The position numbers and the translations under genes were made by a program. This document shows, piece by piece, positions 49,137 through 57,762 of a stretch of 64,000 nucleotides of DNA (the stretch's first letter is position 1; each line of letters opens with the position of its first letter). This DNA is from Amycolatopsis alkalitolerans (GTDB lineage Bacteria > Actinomycetota > Actinomycetes > Mycobacteriales > Pseudonocardiaceae). The DNA is taken from contig NZ_VDFW01000003.1 of assembly GCF_006152065.1 (NCBI RefSeq), positions 299,929-363,928 of the forward strand, written 5' to 3'. The notes under the pieces were generated by a model. It made no database searches and had not been told where the DNA came from. It saw only the letters and a list, made by a program, of their open reading frames with translations.

Positions 49137-49995
49137 GCCTGGTGAGCGCGACCCCGGCGAGCACGACGACCATGCCGCCCAGCACGCGCGCGTTCAGTGC
49201 CTCGTGGAGCACGATGGTGCCGAGCACCACCGAGACCACCGGGATCAGGTAGCCGACCATCGACACCGCCACCGCGCTCTCGGTGGCGAGCAGCCGGTAG
49301 TTCAGCGCGAACGCGATACCCGTCGAGAACACGCCGAGCATGACCACGGCGAGCACACCCGCGACGCTCGGGTGCACCGGTTCGATCCCGCCCGCCGGCA
49401 GCGCGAGCAGCACGAACCCGCTCGCCGCCATCATCTGCGCACCGGCGAGCGCGACCGGCGAGGAACCGGTGCCGGACAGGAACCGGCTTTCGTAGGTGAA
49501 GACGAGGCCGTAGCTCAGCGCCGCGGCGAGGCACGCGAGCGCGCCCCAGCTGAGCAGCCCACCGGCCTGCCAGGGCGCGAAGATCAGCAGGATGCCCGCG
49601 AGGCCCAGCACGAGCCCGCCGATCCGCGGCAGCCCGAGCTTGCGGTCGACGCCGAACACGAACGCCGCCACTAGTGTCCACAGGGGAGTGGTTCCGTTCA
49701 GCACCCCGGTGACGCCCGAACTGACGGTCTCCTCGCCGACCGCGAACAGCAGGAACGGGATGGCGTTGTGGAGCAGGGCGGCGACGACGAGATGCCCCCA
49801 CACCCGCCGGTCGGTGGGCAGGCGATCGCGCTGGGTGCAGCAGATCACCACGAGTACGGCCGCGCCGAGCACGAGCCGGATCAGCACCAGTTGCACCGGG
49901 CTGAAGGCGCCGAGCGCCAGCTTGATCCACAGGAAGCTCGAACCCCACATCAGCGCGAGCGCGCCGAGGCGCAGCAGTGTTTTCGTCTCTCCCAC
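49036..49995 (-). CDS. EamA/DMT-superfamily transporter
   Basis: 319 aa with about ten transmembrane helices in two EamA repeats: ALALMWGSSFLWIKLALG and LVLIRLVLGAAVLVV near the start, LLSWGALACLAAALSYGLVF in the second half. The last ~34 residues are polar and non-conserved and lie antisense to the response-regulator gene, a 101-base tail overlap. Divergent from a LysR gene, the usual arrangement for a metabolite exporter under LysR control. Confidence 0.85.
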   Translation of the reverse strand: MGETKTLLRLGALALMWGSSFLWIKLALGAFSPVQLVLIRLVLGAAVLVVICCTQRDRLPTDRRVWGHLVVAALLHNAIPFLLFAVGEETVSSGVTGVLNGTTPLWTLVAAFVFGVDRKLGLPRIGGLVLGLAGILLIFAPWQAGGLLSWGALACLAAALSYGLVFTYESRFLSGTGSSPVALAGAQMMAASGFVLLALPAGGIEPVHPSVAGVLAVVMLGVFSTGIAFALNYRLLATESAVAVSMVGYLIPVVSVVLGTIVLHEALNARVLGGMVVVLAGVALTRLKRAGDPKPSEKARSGSKAVSSAARSTHASRPS

Positions 49996-50077
49996 GCTGC
50001 CAGACTGGCCACGATGATCCGTTAGGACAAGCGAAATAAACTACAGGAACCCTTCAGCAGAACTGTAGGCTCGGCGC

Positions 50078-50977
50078 ATGCTTGACGTCCGGCGAATGCA
50101 GATCCTGCGCGCGGTGATCACCAGTGGCTCGATCACGGCCGCCGCACGCAACCTCGGGTACACGCCGTCCGCGATCAGCCAGCAGCTGGCCACGCTCGAA
50201 CGTGAGGCCGGGATTGAGCTCCTGGAGCGTGTCGGGCGTGGCGTCCGCCCGACGGCGGCGGGTGCGCTGCTGTCCGAGCATGCGGGGGTCCTGTCCGGGC
50301 AGCTGTCGAAGGCCGAGTCCGAACTGGCCGATCTCAAGATGGGCCGGACCGGACGGCTCGCGGTCCGCTACTTCGCGACCGCCGGCCCCGCGCTCGTGCC
50401 GCCCGCGGTCGCGGCGGTCCGGCGCGAGTTTCCCGGCGTCCAGCTGGACCTGAAGCTGCGTGAGCCGCTCGAATCGATCCCGGAGGTCTCGTCCGGCGAA
50501 GCCGATGTGTCGATCGTCGTGTGGCGCGGCGAGTGGCGGATCAAGACCGTGGAGCTGATCCACCTGCTCGACGACCCGTATCGCGCGGCGCTCCCGCGCA
50601 CCCATCCGTTGGCGCGTAAGCGAATTCTTGACCTTACGGATCTGCGCGACGAGCCGTGGGTCGGCAACGAGGGCACGCCCGGCCCGTGCCGGGACGTACT
50701 CGTGGCGGCGTGCGCGTCCGCCGGGTTCACCCCGAACTTCGTGATGGACTGCGCGGACTACCAGACGGCACAAGGGTTCGTGGCCGCCGGGCTCGGTATC
50801 AGCCTGGTACCGGTGCTCGGCCTCGGCACACCGCATCCCGGTGTGGTGATCAAGCGGATCCGCCGCCCGGAGCCGGTCCGGGCGATCCACGCCGCGGTGG
50901 CGACCCGCGCGATGAACCGGCCTGCCGTGCAGCAGTTACTCACGACGCTGCGAGGCGCGTCCGCAGCGGCGGCCTAG
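50078..50977 (+). CDS. LysR-family transcriptional regulator
   Basis: 299 aa. The winged helix-turn-helix (residues 1-60) has MLDVRRMQILRAVITSGS, ARNLGYTPSAISQQLATLER and GIELLERVGRGVRPTAAG; the effector-binding domain follows (about 90-295). It is divergent from the EamA gene (82-base gap) and probably controls it. The gap must hold the LysR operator; I did not find an obvious T-N11-A palindrome that stands out. Confidence 0.88.
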   Translation: MLDVRRMQILRAVITSGSITAAARNLGYTPSAISQQLATLEREAGIELLERVGRGVRPTAAGALLSEHAGVLSGQLSKAESELADLKMGRTGRLAVRYFATAGPALVPPAVAAVRREFPGVQLDLKLREPLESIPEVSSGEADVSIVVWRGEWRIKTVELIHLLDDPYRAALPRTHPLARKRILDLTDLRDEPWVGNEGTPGPCRDVLVAACASAGFTPNFVMDCADYQTAQGFVAAGLGISLVPVLGLGTPHPGVVIKRIRRPEPVRAIHAAVATRAMNRPAVQQLLTTLRGASAAAA

Positions 50978-51002
50978 TTCGGGTGTCCCTTAAGTTCGCT
51001 TC

Positions 51003-51860
51003 GTGCCATCACATACGCACGAAGCGTTGACCTTGCTGTTCCGGAACCAGCCGTCCCTCGCCGCCGAGTTGCTGTCGAGTTCGTTCGACCTGCCCGTGCC
51101 CGACTACGAGTCCGCGCGGGTCGAGTCCGGCGATCTCACCGATCTGAGCCCGACGGAGTACCGCGCCGACGCTGTCGTGGTGCTGAGCAGTTCCGAAGCC
51201 GCCGAACTGGCGGTCGTCGTGGAGGTCCAGTTGCGCCGTGACCGGGGCAAGTGCTGGAGCTGGCCGGTGTATCTGGCCACCCTGCGCGCTCGGTTGCGCT
51301 GCCCGGCGGTGCTGCTGGTCGTGTGTGTCGATGAGGTGACCGCGGCCTGGTGCGCCACTCCGTTGGAATTGGGGCACCCCGGGTGGGTGCTGGCGCCGTT
51401 GGTGCTCGGCCCCGACCGGGTTCCGGTGGTCACCGACACCGACTTGGCGGCGAGCTGCCCGGAACTCGTGGTGCTGTCGGCCGCGTCGCACGGCATGCAC
51501 CCGCAGCGGGAACAGATCTTTCAGGCCCTGATCACGGCGCTGAAGAGCGCCGATGAGCAGCAGTCCCTCTTGTATCATGATTTCGTGGTCGCGGCGCTCC
51601 CCGAGGCCGCACGTAAGCACTTGGAGGCCTTGATGGCGACCGGCACCTACGAATACCAGAGCGAGTTCGCCCGCAGGTACTTCTACCAAGGCGAGGCCGA
51701 GGGCGAGGTCAAGGCGGTGCTGGCGGTGCTCGAGTCGCGGGGGATCGAGGTGTCCGAGTCGGCTCGTGAGCGTATTCACGGGTGTACGGACCTTGCTGAG
51801 CTGGATGGCTGGATCCGGCGGGTCGCCACCGTGCGCTCAGTCGACGAGCTGTTCGAGTAG
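51003..51860 (+). CDS. PD-(D/E)XK-like protein (Rpn/PDDEXK transposase-associated type)
   Basis: 285 aa from a GTG. An N-terminal segment YRADAVVVLSSSEAAELAVV followed by VEVQLRRDRGKCWSWPVYLA has the D...ExQ spacing of Rpn-type PD-(D/E)XK nucleases. The middle has a beta-rich core, and the C-terminus (FARRYFYQGEAEGEVKAVLA onward) is the small helical tail common in this actinobacterial family. It is an orphan here, without toxin partner or transposase. Nuclease activity is inferred from the fold only. Confidence 0.55.
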   Translation: MPSHTHEALTLLFRNQPSLAAELLSSSFDLPVPDYESARVESGDLTDLSPTEYRADAVVVLSSSEAAELAVVVEVQLRRDRGKCWSWPVYLATLRARLRCPAVLLVVCVDEVTAAWCATPLELGHPGWVLAPLVLGPDRVPVVTDTDLAASCPELVVLSAASHGMHPQREQIFQALITALKSADEQQSLLYHDFVVAALPEAARKHLEALMATGTYEYQSEFARRYFYQGEAEGEVKAVLAVLESRGIEVSESARERIHGCTDLAELDGWIRRVATVRSVDELFE

Positions 51861-51865
51861 CGGGT

Positions 51866-52828
51866 TCAGAGGAACAGCACCTGGGTGATCCCGATCCCGA
51901 TCGCCGCCGCGCAGAGGAGTGCGAGCACGGTGAGGATCAGCTTCCGCGTGCGTGCCGGGGTCAGCAGCGGCGCCCTCGTCGCGACCGCCTGGGGCGGCGG
52001 CGGGGGCTGGACCGACCACGCCAGCGGCACGGTGGGCATCGCCGGTGCGGTCGGCGGGATGAACGCGGTCTGCCGGCCCTGCGTGATCGCCTGGAACGCG
52101 GTGACGCTGTCCATGAGCGTGGGGCGGGACATCGGGTCCTCCCGCAGCAGCTTCATCAGCGCGCCGGTCAGCTGACCCGCGCGCTGCGGCTGCCGGAGCG
52201 GGCTCGTGCCGTCCTCGCCGTACGGCGGCACGCCCTCGACGGCTTGGTACAGCGTCGCACCCAGGGAGAACGCGTCGGCCGCGTGATCCGGCGGGGTGCC
52301 GCGCAGGATCTCCGGCGCGCGGAACGCCGGGTTCGGTCCCGGGCCGGTGATGCCGATGTCGGTGACCTTCACACCACCGTCGTCGGCGAGCAGGATATTG
52401 CCCGGCTCGAGCGCGCGATGCAGGAGCCCGGCCCGGTGCGCGGCCGAGAGCGCCGACGCCAGCTGGATGCCGAGGAACGCGGCCTGCTCGGGTGTCAGCA
52501 GCCCGTGCTCGGTGAGGAAGTCCGACATCCTGCGTGACGGCACGTACTCCATGAACAGCCACGGGTCGGCCCCGTCGCGCAGGGCGTCGTACACCGTGAT
52601 CGCGCTGTTGTGCAGCACGCGGGTCGCCCCGCGGCCCTCCTGGACCGCGGCGTTGATCATGTGCTCCGTGCGTGCCGGGTCGAGGCCGGGCTGGACGTAC
52701 ATCCGCTTCGCCGCGACCGTGCGATGCAGGAGCGTGTCGTACGCCTGCCACACGATCCCGGCCCGGCCGCGGCCGATCGGCTGGTCCAGCCGGTACCGGC
52801 CGCCGACGACCGCGCCCTCAGTACCCAA
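51866..52828 (-). CDS. Membrane-anchored Ser/Thr pseudokinase
   Basis: 320 aa. The kinase domain (about 10-255) keeps the Gly-rich loop IGRGRAG, K41, N144 and the APE segment, but the catalytic loop reads H137-R138-A139-L-E-P-G-N, where an active kinase has HRDxKPxN. The magnesium motif is D157-I-G in place of DFG. Phosphotransfer is therefore unlikely. A Pro-rich linker and one transmembrane helix (about 296-318) end the protein. It closely resembles the neighbouring active kinase (VWQAYD and QPGLD segments), so it is a decayed duplicate, possibly an allosteric partner or scaffold. Confidence 0.85.
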   Translation of the reverse strand: MGTEGAVVGGRYRLDQPIGRGRAGIVWQAYDTLLHRTVAAKRMYVQPGLDPARTEHMINAAVQEGRGATRVLHNSAITVYDALRDGADPWLFMEYVPSRRMSDFLTEHGLLTPEQAAFLGIQLASALSAAHRAGLLHRALEPGNILLADDGGVKVTDIGITGPGPNPAFRAPEILRGTPPDHAADAFSLGATLYQAVEGVPPYGEDGTSPLRQPQRAGQLTGALMKLLREDPMSRPTLMDSVTAFQAITQGRQTAFIPPTAPAMPTVPLAWSVQPPPPPQAVATRAPLLTPARTRKLILTVLALLCAAAIGIGITQVLFL

Positions 52829-52893
52829 AACAACCTCTCGTCACGCCGACGGTCAGATAGTTGCCGTCCACCCTACTTACCCAGGCTGAGAAC

Positions 52894-54330
52894 TCACTGA
52901 CTCACCGATGTCGACGTTGCCGCGCTGGAGCTTGACGAGGGCGGCGCCGAACTCGACGAAGTCCTCTGGGCGCTGCTCGACGTCGGTTCGGTGGTCCGCT
53001 CGGTCGAGCTGCTCCGATGCGTGTACGAGCTCCGCGTCGACCGGGGCGCGTACGACGAGGTCTCCGTCGGCGTCGGGCTCTCCGTCGTCGTCACCACCGA
53101 GGAAGTCGTCGCCGGCGGCGGGACGATCGGCTGCTGGTTGTCGGTGATGTTGCTCTTGCCCGTGTTCGGGCTGCCGAACAGCCAGATCCCGAGCGCGACC
53201 AGCCCGACCGCGACGACCCCGCCGATGATCGCCGGTACCTTCCACCTGCCGGGCCGCTCGTCTTCGTCTTCGCCGGGGAGCGGGCCGTCCTCGTACCCGG
53301 GAGCGACGGCGCGAGTGGGGCTGTCGTAGTCCTCGGTGGGGTACGCGGCCGTCGTGCCTTCGTCGTAGTCGTCGTAGAAGTCGTTCCGCCGGTTGCCGAG
53401 GTCCCCGCTGAACGCGCGAGTCGCATCGGCACCCGCCGCGGCCGCGCCGAGCATGCCGCCGGGCGAGGCGATCTGCGTCGCGTCGGACGCCCCGCCCAGC
53501 GGGGTCTCACCGCGGGCGACGGCAGCCAGCAGTTCCTCCGCCTCCGCGGCGGTCGGCCGGTGGTCCACCTCGGGGTGCAGCAGGACCGCGAGCACGCTGG
53601 CCAGCGGCCCGGACTGCCGGGGCGGGTTGATCTGGCCCGCAGCCACCGCGTGCAGCAGGCTCAACGTGTTCTCACTGAGGCCGAACGGCGGCTGCCCCTC
53701 ACACGCGGCGTACAGGGTCGAGCCGAGGGAGAACACGTCCGCCTCGGGACCCGGATCGCCGCCGACCGCCACCTCGGGCGCGAGGTAGGCGGGCGTACCG
53801 GCGATCATCCCGGTCTTGGTGACGGTGACGTCGTCCTTGGCGCGGGAGATGCCGAAGTCGGTGATCTTCACCAGCCCGCTTTCGGCGAGCAGGATGTTGC
53901 CGGGCTTGATGTCGCGGTGCACGATGCCGACCGCGTGCGCCTCCTTGAGCGCGGCCGCGACCTGCGCGCCGATCCCGGCCACCTCGTGCGGCGGCAGCGT
54001 CTTCCGGTCGCGCAGCACCTCGGCGAGGCTGGTGGAGGGCAGGTATTCCATCACCAGGCACGGCTGACCGTTGTCGTCGGTGATGACGTCGAACACCGTG
54101 ATGGCGTTGGGGTGATGCAGCCGGGCGGCGATCCGGCCCTCGCGCATCGTGCGTTGCTTCGCGTCCTCAGCCTCGTGCTGGTCGAGGCCGGGCTGGAGCA
54201 GGAGCTGCTTGATCGCGACGGTGCGCGCGAGCACCTGGTCGTAGGCCTGCCAGACCGCGCCCATGGCACCGGTGCCGATCCGCCGGACCACGCGGTAGCG
54301 TCCGGCGACCAGGCGACCCTCGTCGCTCAC
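52894..54330 (-). CDS. Transmembrane Ser/Thr protein kinase (PknB-type)
   Basis: 478 aa from the GTG at 54330 with AAGGAGGTCGC just upstream, an excellent ribosome-binding site. Intact kinase: IGTGAMG, K41 in VAIK, catalytic HRDIKPGN (D140), DFGISR, activation-loop Thr in KTGMIAGTPAYLAPE. An acidic cytoplasmic juxtamembrane region, a transmembrane helix (about 384-405) and a Ser/Thr/Pro-rich extracellular tail follow, with no PASTA domain. It probably signals envelope conditions and may pair with the pseudokinase next door. Confidence 0.92.
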   Translation of the reverse strand: MSDEGRLVAGRYRVVRRIGTGAMGAVWQAYDQVLARTVAIKQLLLQPGLDQHEAEDAKQRTMREGRIAARLHHPNAITVFDVITDDNGQPCLVMEYLPSTSLAEVLRDRKTLPPHEVAGIGAQVAAALKEAHAVGIVHRDIKPGNILLAESGLVKITDFGISRAKDDVTVTKTGMIAGTPAYLAPEVAVGGDPGPEADVFSLGSTLYAACEGQPPFGLSENTLSLLHAVAAGQINPPRQSGPLASVLAVLLHPEVDHRPTAAEAEELLAAVARGETPLGGASDATQIASPGGMLGAAAAGADATRAFSGDLGNRRNDFYDDYDEGTTAAYPTEDYDSPTRAVAPGYEDGPLPGEDEDERPGRWKVPAIIGGVVAVGLVALGIWLFGSPNTGKSNITDNQQPIVPPPATTSSVVTTTESPTPTETSSYAPRSTRSSYTHRSSSTERTTEPTSSSAQRTSSSSAPPSSSSSAATSTSVSQ

Positions 54331-54511
54331 GCGACCTCCTTCGGGGCTGCTTGCAGGGCGCGACACGGTGCCGCACGCCCGGAGCGTATGCACATATCGC
54401 GGCCCGTTGGGCCGTTTAGCAGAGTCCAGCTCACAACAGGCTAGGCCGCTCACTCTGCGCACATACATGTGGCACGCTTCGGGGCTGCGGAAGGTTGCCT
54501 GCTATAGAGGG

Positions 54512-55393
54512 TCAGAGCTGCTCTGCGGACAGCAGCGTCGCCCGCGAGATGACGCCGTCCTTACCCTTCGCGTGCCCGAGGACCTGGAACACCTGGGTGA
54601 CCCGCAGTCTGACGCCGTCGTGCTGGACCATCGTGACCACCGCGAGCACCGAACCGTCCGGCTGTACCCCGACCTCGTCCACGTCGATCTCGCTCATCGA
54701 GCTCCACGCGCGGACCAGGTCACCCGGTTCGTCGCCGGCGAGCTCGGGGGTGAGCAGGGCCAGCGCGTCCTCCGGATGCGGCGACACCATCCGCCGGTAG
54801 AACCGTTCGACCATAGCCACCTTTTCGCCATCGGTGGCCTGCGCCGTGCTCGGGGTCGTGGTGTCGCCCGCCGCCGGTGCCTGTCCGCCGGCAGGTTGCG
54901 TTTGCGCGGCAGGCACCTGGGAGGTCACCGTGGCGCTGGGCACCGGCTCCGCGGCGCGAACGCTCGGGCGCGGGGCACCGGCCGCGGGAGGAAGGAAACC
55001 ACCGAGGGCCGCCGCACCGGTGATCTGCGGGGGCCCGGGATGCGGGTCCTGGGTGGCCTCAGGCCGGGCCCGGGCCAGCATCGAGGACGCCACGATCGCG
55101 CCGATCAGCAACGAGGCCGCGGTCGTGAGACCGGCGAGCTTGGCCACCTTGGAGACCGTGCTCTCCGGCTCGCGCTCGGGCGCGTCGCGCTTCGAGCGCG
55201 TACGCGGCGGCGGCAGGAACGTGCGATCGGGCACCGGTTCGGTCAGGGCGCTTTCGACCAACGTCAAGTCGATCTCCTGCGCCGACAGGAGATCCTCGAC
55301 GGTGAGGGCGTCCGGCGCCTGCCGGGACCGCCGCCGATCGTGCGCGACTTTCATGGCCTCTGTTCCGGTTGATCGGGATGTCTGCTCGTTCAT
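54512..55393 (-). CDS. Membrane-anchored protein with NTF2-like extracellular domain (A)
   Basis: 293 aa (a later start at residue 14, MKVAHDRRRS, is possible). A basic cytoplasmic N-terminus of about 80 residues, a transmembrane helix (about 86-107), an Ala/Pro/Thr linker, and a C-terminal ~110-residue domain (MVERFYRRMVSPHPEDALAL then VTMVQHDGVRLRVTQVF) with the cone-like pattern of NTF2/Mce-associated proteins. Its plan is like the next gene upstream. The cytoplasmic part could be a kinase substrate. Function unknown. Confidence 0.65.
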   Translation of the reverse strand: MNEQTSRSTGTEAMKVAHDRRRSRQAPDALTVEDLLSAQEIDLTLVESALTEPVPDRTFLPPPRTRSKRDAPEREPESTVSKVAKLAGLTTAASLLIGAIVASSMLARARPEATQDPHPGPPQITGAAALGGFLPPAAGAPRPSVRAAEPVPSATVTSQVPAAQTQPAGGQAPAAGDTTTPSTAQATDGEKVAMVERFYRRMVSPHPEDALALLTPELAGDEPGDLVRAWSSMSEIDVDEVGVQPDGSVLAVVTMVQHDGVRLRVTQVFQVLGHAKGKDGVISRATLLSAEQL

Positions 55394-55496
55394 CAGCGAA
55401 CCGTGGCGAGTCGTTACGCGGCCACCCTCGATCGGTGGAGGGCTGCCGGGGCACGACGAACGGCAGTTACCGTCACCCGGCTGGAGCAGTGCCCCC

Positions 55497-56645
55497 TCAG
55501 GCGTCGTCGCTGGCGATCTTGCCGCTCTGGAAGGTGAGGGTGCGCTGCTCGGTGGTCTCGCTGCCGTCCTTGCGGACCAGCTTCACGGTGCACACCGTCG
55601 TGCCGTCGTACTGGTGCACCTGCACGCGCTGGACCTGGAAATAGGCCACGTCGGCGTACTTACGCTCGAGCCCCTGTGTGCCGTCCTGGTGCAGCTCACC
55701 GGTGGTCATCGCGTACGCGGCCTGCGGGTTCTCGGTGACCTGGTCCAGGTAGGTCTGGGAATCCTTGGCGAACGTCTGCGGATCGCCCTGCGACTCCTGG
55801 AATCGCCACGGGTCCGCGGTGTACGGCGCCGGCGTCGGCGCCGGCTTCTTCGGGGTCGGTGTGGTTGTCGGCGCCGCCGGACTGCTCGTGCTGCCGGTGG
55901 GCACGCTCGGGTTACCGGTTGTGCTGTCGTCGGACACGGTGCTCGCGGGTGAGCGCAGGCTGTTCGGGCGGCGCGAGCTGTCGGCCAGGCTGCTCGGCTG
56001 GGTGGCGGAGCGACGGCCTTCGGTGGCCGAGTCGCTGGCCTGGCTCGACGGGTCCGGCAGGATACGTTCACCCTCGACGGTGGGCACCCCGCCGCCGAGA
56101 CCCGGGACCCACGCGTCGCCGGCCTGGCTCGGGGTCGGCTTGCCGACGAGCGCGGACCCGGCGAACAGCAGCGCGAGCACGACCCCGCCCGAGGACGCGG
56201 TGGCGAACCACGCGGCCTTGCGCCAGGTCCGGGGCGGGGTGACCGACGCGGGCACGCTCCCGAGGTCGAACGAGCTCAGCCCACCGGTCTCCGGCGGGGC
56301 GGCGTAGACCCGGACGTCGTCCTCTCTGCGGTCGTGCTCGGGGGTGGGCGGGGTGAGCGTGACTTTCGTGCGGTGCGGTTTCGCGCGCGGCGGCGGGGCG
56401 GCCTCCGGCAGCGGAAGTTCGCCGTGCGCGGCGGGAAAGAGCGGCGGCGCGCCCTCTTCGAAGATCTGGGAGATCAGGGGGAGCGAACCACGGGCCGGTG
56501 GCGGATCCAGCGGCTGGGGCGCGAACGAAGAGTGCCGCCCGCCGGCCGCCTGCGGCGGGACATGAGGGGTCCAGGTGCCGGCGCCTGCCCGGTGCCGGCC
56601 TGCCGTGCGGGGAATCTGCTGGGTGGATTCGGCTCCGCCTGTCAT
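55497..56645 (-). CDS. Membrane-anchored protein with NTF2-like extracellular domain (B)
   Basis: 382 aa. A Pro-rich cytoplasmic N-terminus (about 145 residues), a transmembrane helix (about 146-168), a Ser/Thr/Pro linker, and a C-terminal NTF2-like domain (SQGDPQTFAKDSQTYLDQ, then YFQVQRVQVHQYDGTTVCTV). It parallels the following gene in layout and is encoded upstream of the kinase in the same direction. Probably a paralogue; no enzyme motif seen. Confidence 0.65.
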   Translation of the reverse strand: MTGGAESTQQIPRTAGRHRAGAGTWTPHVPPQAAGGRHSSFAPQPLDPPPARGSLPLISQIFEEGAPPLFPAAHGELPLPEAAPPPRAKPHRTKVTLTPPTPEHDRREDDVRVYAAPPETGGLSSFDLGSVPASVTPPRTWRKAAWFATASSGGVVLALLFAGSALVGKPTPSQAGDAWVPGLGGGVPTVEGERILPDPSSQASDSATEGRRSATQPSSLADSSRRPNSLRSPASTVSDDSTTGNPSVPTGSTSSPAAPTTTPTPKKPAPTPAPYTADPWRFQESQGDPQTFAKDSQTYLDQVTENPQAAYAMTTGELHQDGTQGLERKYADVAYFQVQRVQVHQYDGTTVCTVKLVRKDGSETTEQRTLTFQSGKIASDDA

Positions 56646-56860
56646 GCCGGGTGGACGCCTCCCCCCGGGCCAGGTGACGCTGGCGGGAGGCCGGTTAAGC
56701 CGATTGGAGCAACATGCACATGTGCGGATGCACGGTCATCTGCACGCGCACGGCACGAGGCCGAGCAGGCGCGGTTGATCGTGCGAAGGTCCACCCCCCA
56801 AGGGTAAAAGGCTGCGGCGGCAACGGGAGAGCGGGTTGCCAAGTTCACCCTGTAGGGGAC

Positions 56861-56883
56861 AAGTCGCGGCTGGACTGCGACTT
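56861..56883. promoter_or_regulatory. Inverted repeat in the 268-bp gap before gene B
   Basis: AAGTCGC (56861-56867) and GCGACTT (56877-56883) with a 9-base centre lie in the gap between the 101-aa membrane protein and gene B. They are an operator or weak terminator candidate. Otherwise I see nothing in this gap: the leftward frame covering 56642-56848 has no supporting features. Confidence 0.3.
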
Positions 56884-56913
56884 GCAGTGTGTAACCGCGC
56901 TCGATCGCGGTGG

Positions 56914-57219
56914 TCAGCCTCCGCTGCGGTACTTCGCCTGGGTCGACCGTAGCGCCTTGACCGCCACTGTCCCGCTACCCGCCGCCACGAGGATGGCCAG
57001 GATGTCCATCCCGGTTCCCCCGGCGGTGAACAACCACGCGAGCAACGACGCGGCGGTGGTGCCGCCGGCGACCGCCCACCGGCTTCGGACGTACTCGGCG
57101 ACCGGGGCGCCCCCGGCCCGCTTGTTCGCCGCGTTGTTGAGCAGTGCCAGGTAGCCGACATGGCCGAGCGCGGCGAGCACACTGGCTATCGCGATCACGA
57201 CCGCGATGAAATTAATCAT
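56914..57219 (-). CDS. Small membrane protein, unknown function
   Basis: 101 aa. Hydrophobic helices at about 3-25 (FIAVVIAIASVLAALGHVGYL), 46-65 and 69-88, with short polar loops and a basic end (KYRSGG). No motif beyond that. The codon bias and an ATG start support a real gene. It precedes gene B on the same strand. Confidence 0.65.
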   Translation of the reverse strand: MINFIAVVIAIASVLAALGHVGYLALLNNAANKRAGGAPVAEYVRSRWAVAGGTTAASLLAWLFTAGGTGMDILAILVAAGSGTVAVKALRSTQAKYRSGG

Positions 57220-57276
57220 ATGTCCAGTGTGCCCGTCCCCGGCCCGGTCCGGGTCGGGGAAACACCCTGAATTACG

Positions 57277-57582
57277 TCAGCGCCCGAGCCGGCCACGGCC
57301 GAGGTTGAGCAGGGCCATCGCGAGCTGCCTGCCGTCCGGGCCGAGGTCGCGGTAACGCGCGAGCACGTCCATCTCGCGGTTGTAGACGATGCGGGTGCCG
57401 CCGGCGGCCATCCGGGCGCGGCCGATCGTCTGCGAGACCTCGACCCGGCGTTTGACCAGGCGGAGGATCTCCGCGTCCAGCCAGTCGATCTCCTTGCGCA
57501 GCTCGGCGATCTCCTCGGCCGAGGCGATCGGCTCCGCCGAGGAGACGCGTGGTTCGGCTGTCTGTGCGTCCTGTGTGTTCAT
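57277..57582 (-). CDS. Intracellular chorismate mutase (AroQ delta)
   Basis: 101 aa from the ATG at 57582, preceded by GGAGGTCCCG; an in-frame GTG at 57681 would add 33 low-complexity residues. The all-helical AroQ motif is clear: EEIAELRKEIDWLDAEILRL, then KRRVEVSQTIGRARMAAGG with the active-site basic residues. It turns chorismate to prephenate for Phe and Tyr. In M. tuberculosis this small enzyme (Rv0948c) gains activity in complex with DAHP synthase, and it lies next to uvrD1 as here. Confidence 0.9.
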   Translation of the reverse strand: MNTQDAQTAEPRVSSAEPIASAEEIAELRKEIDWLDAEILRLVKRRVEVSQTIGRARMAAGGTRIVYNREMDVLARYRDLGPDGRQLAMALLNLGRGRLGR

Positions 57583-57630
57583 CGGGACCTCCGGTCGGTC
57601 CGGACCCCCACCCGATCCCAGAGCCGACGA

Positions 57631-57659
57631 AAGCCCCGGGTCCGTGGACTCCGGGGCTT
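57631..57659. promoter_or_regulatory. Leader hairpin upstream of chorismate mutase
   Basis: AAGCCCCGG (57631-57639) and CCGGGGCTT (57651-57659) form a perfect 9-base stem, read in the leftward transcript before the gene; TTTC follows it. It could be an attenuator or a terminator for upstream transcription. I saw no leader peptide rich in Phe or Tyr codons. Confidence 0.4.
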
Positions 57660-57717
57660 GGCGGTGATTGCGGTCGGACACTACGCGATCACGGGAGCCG
57701 GAGTCCGGATCCCGTAG

Positions 57718-57762
57718 AAAAATCGGTACGCGTTGTGCCGCATGCGATCAGTATGGCACAAC
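57718..57762 (-). terminator. Terminator of the DUF1707 gene
   Basis: GTTGTGCC (57732-57739 on the plus strand) and GGCACAAC (57755-57762) form an 8-base inverted repeat whose loop includes the TGA of the leftward DUF1707 gene. A run of five T follows on the minus strand (complement of AAAAA at about 57718-57722). Good intrinsic terminator for the leftward transcript. Confidence 0.6.
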
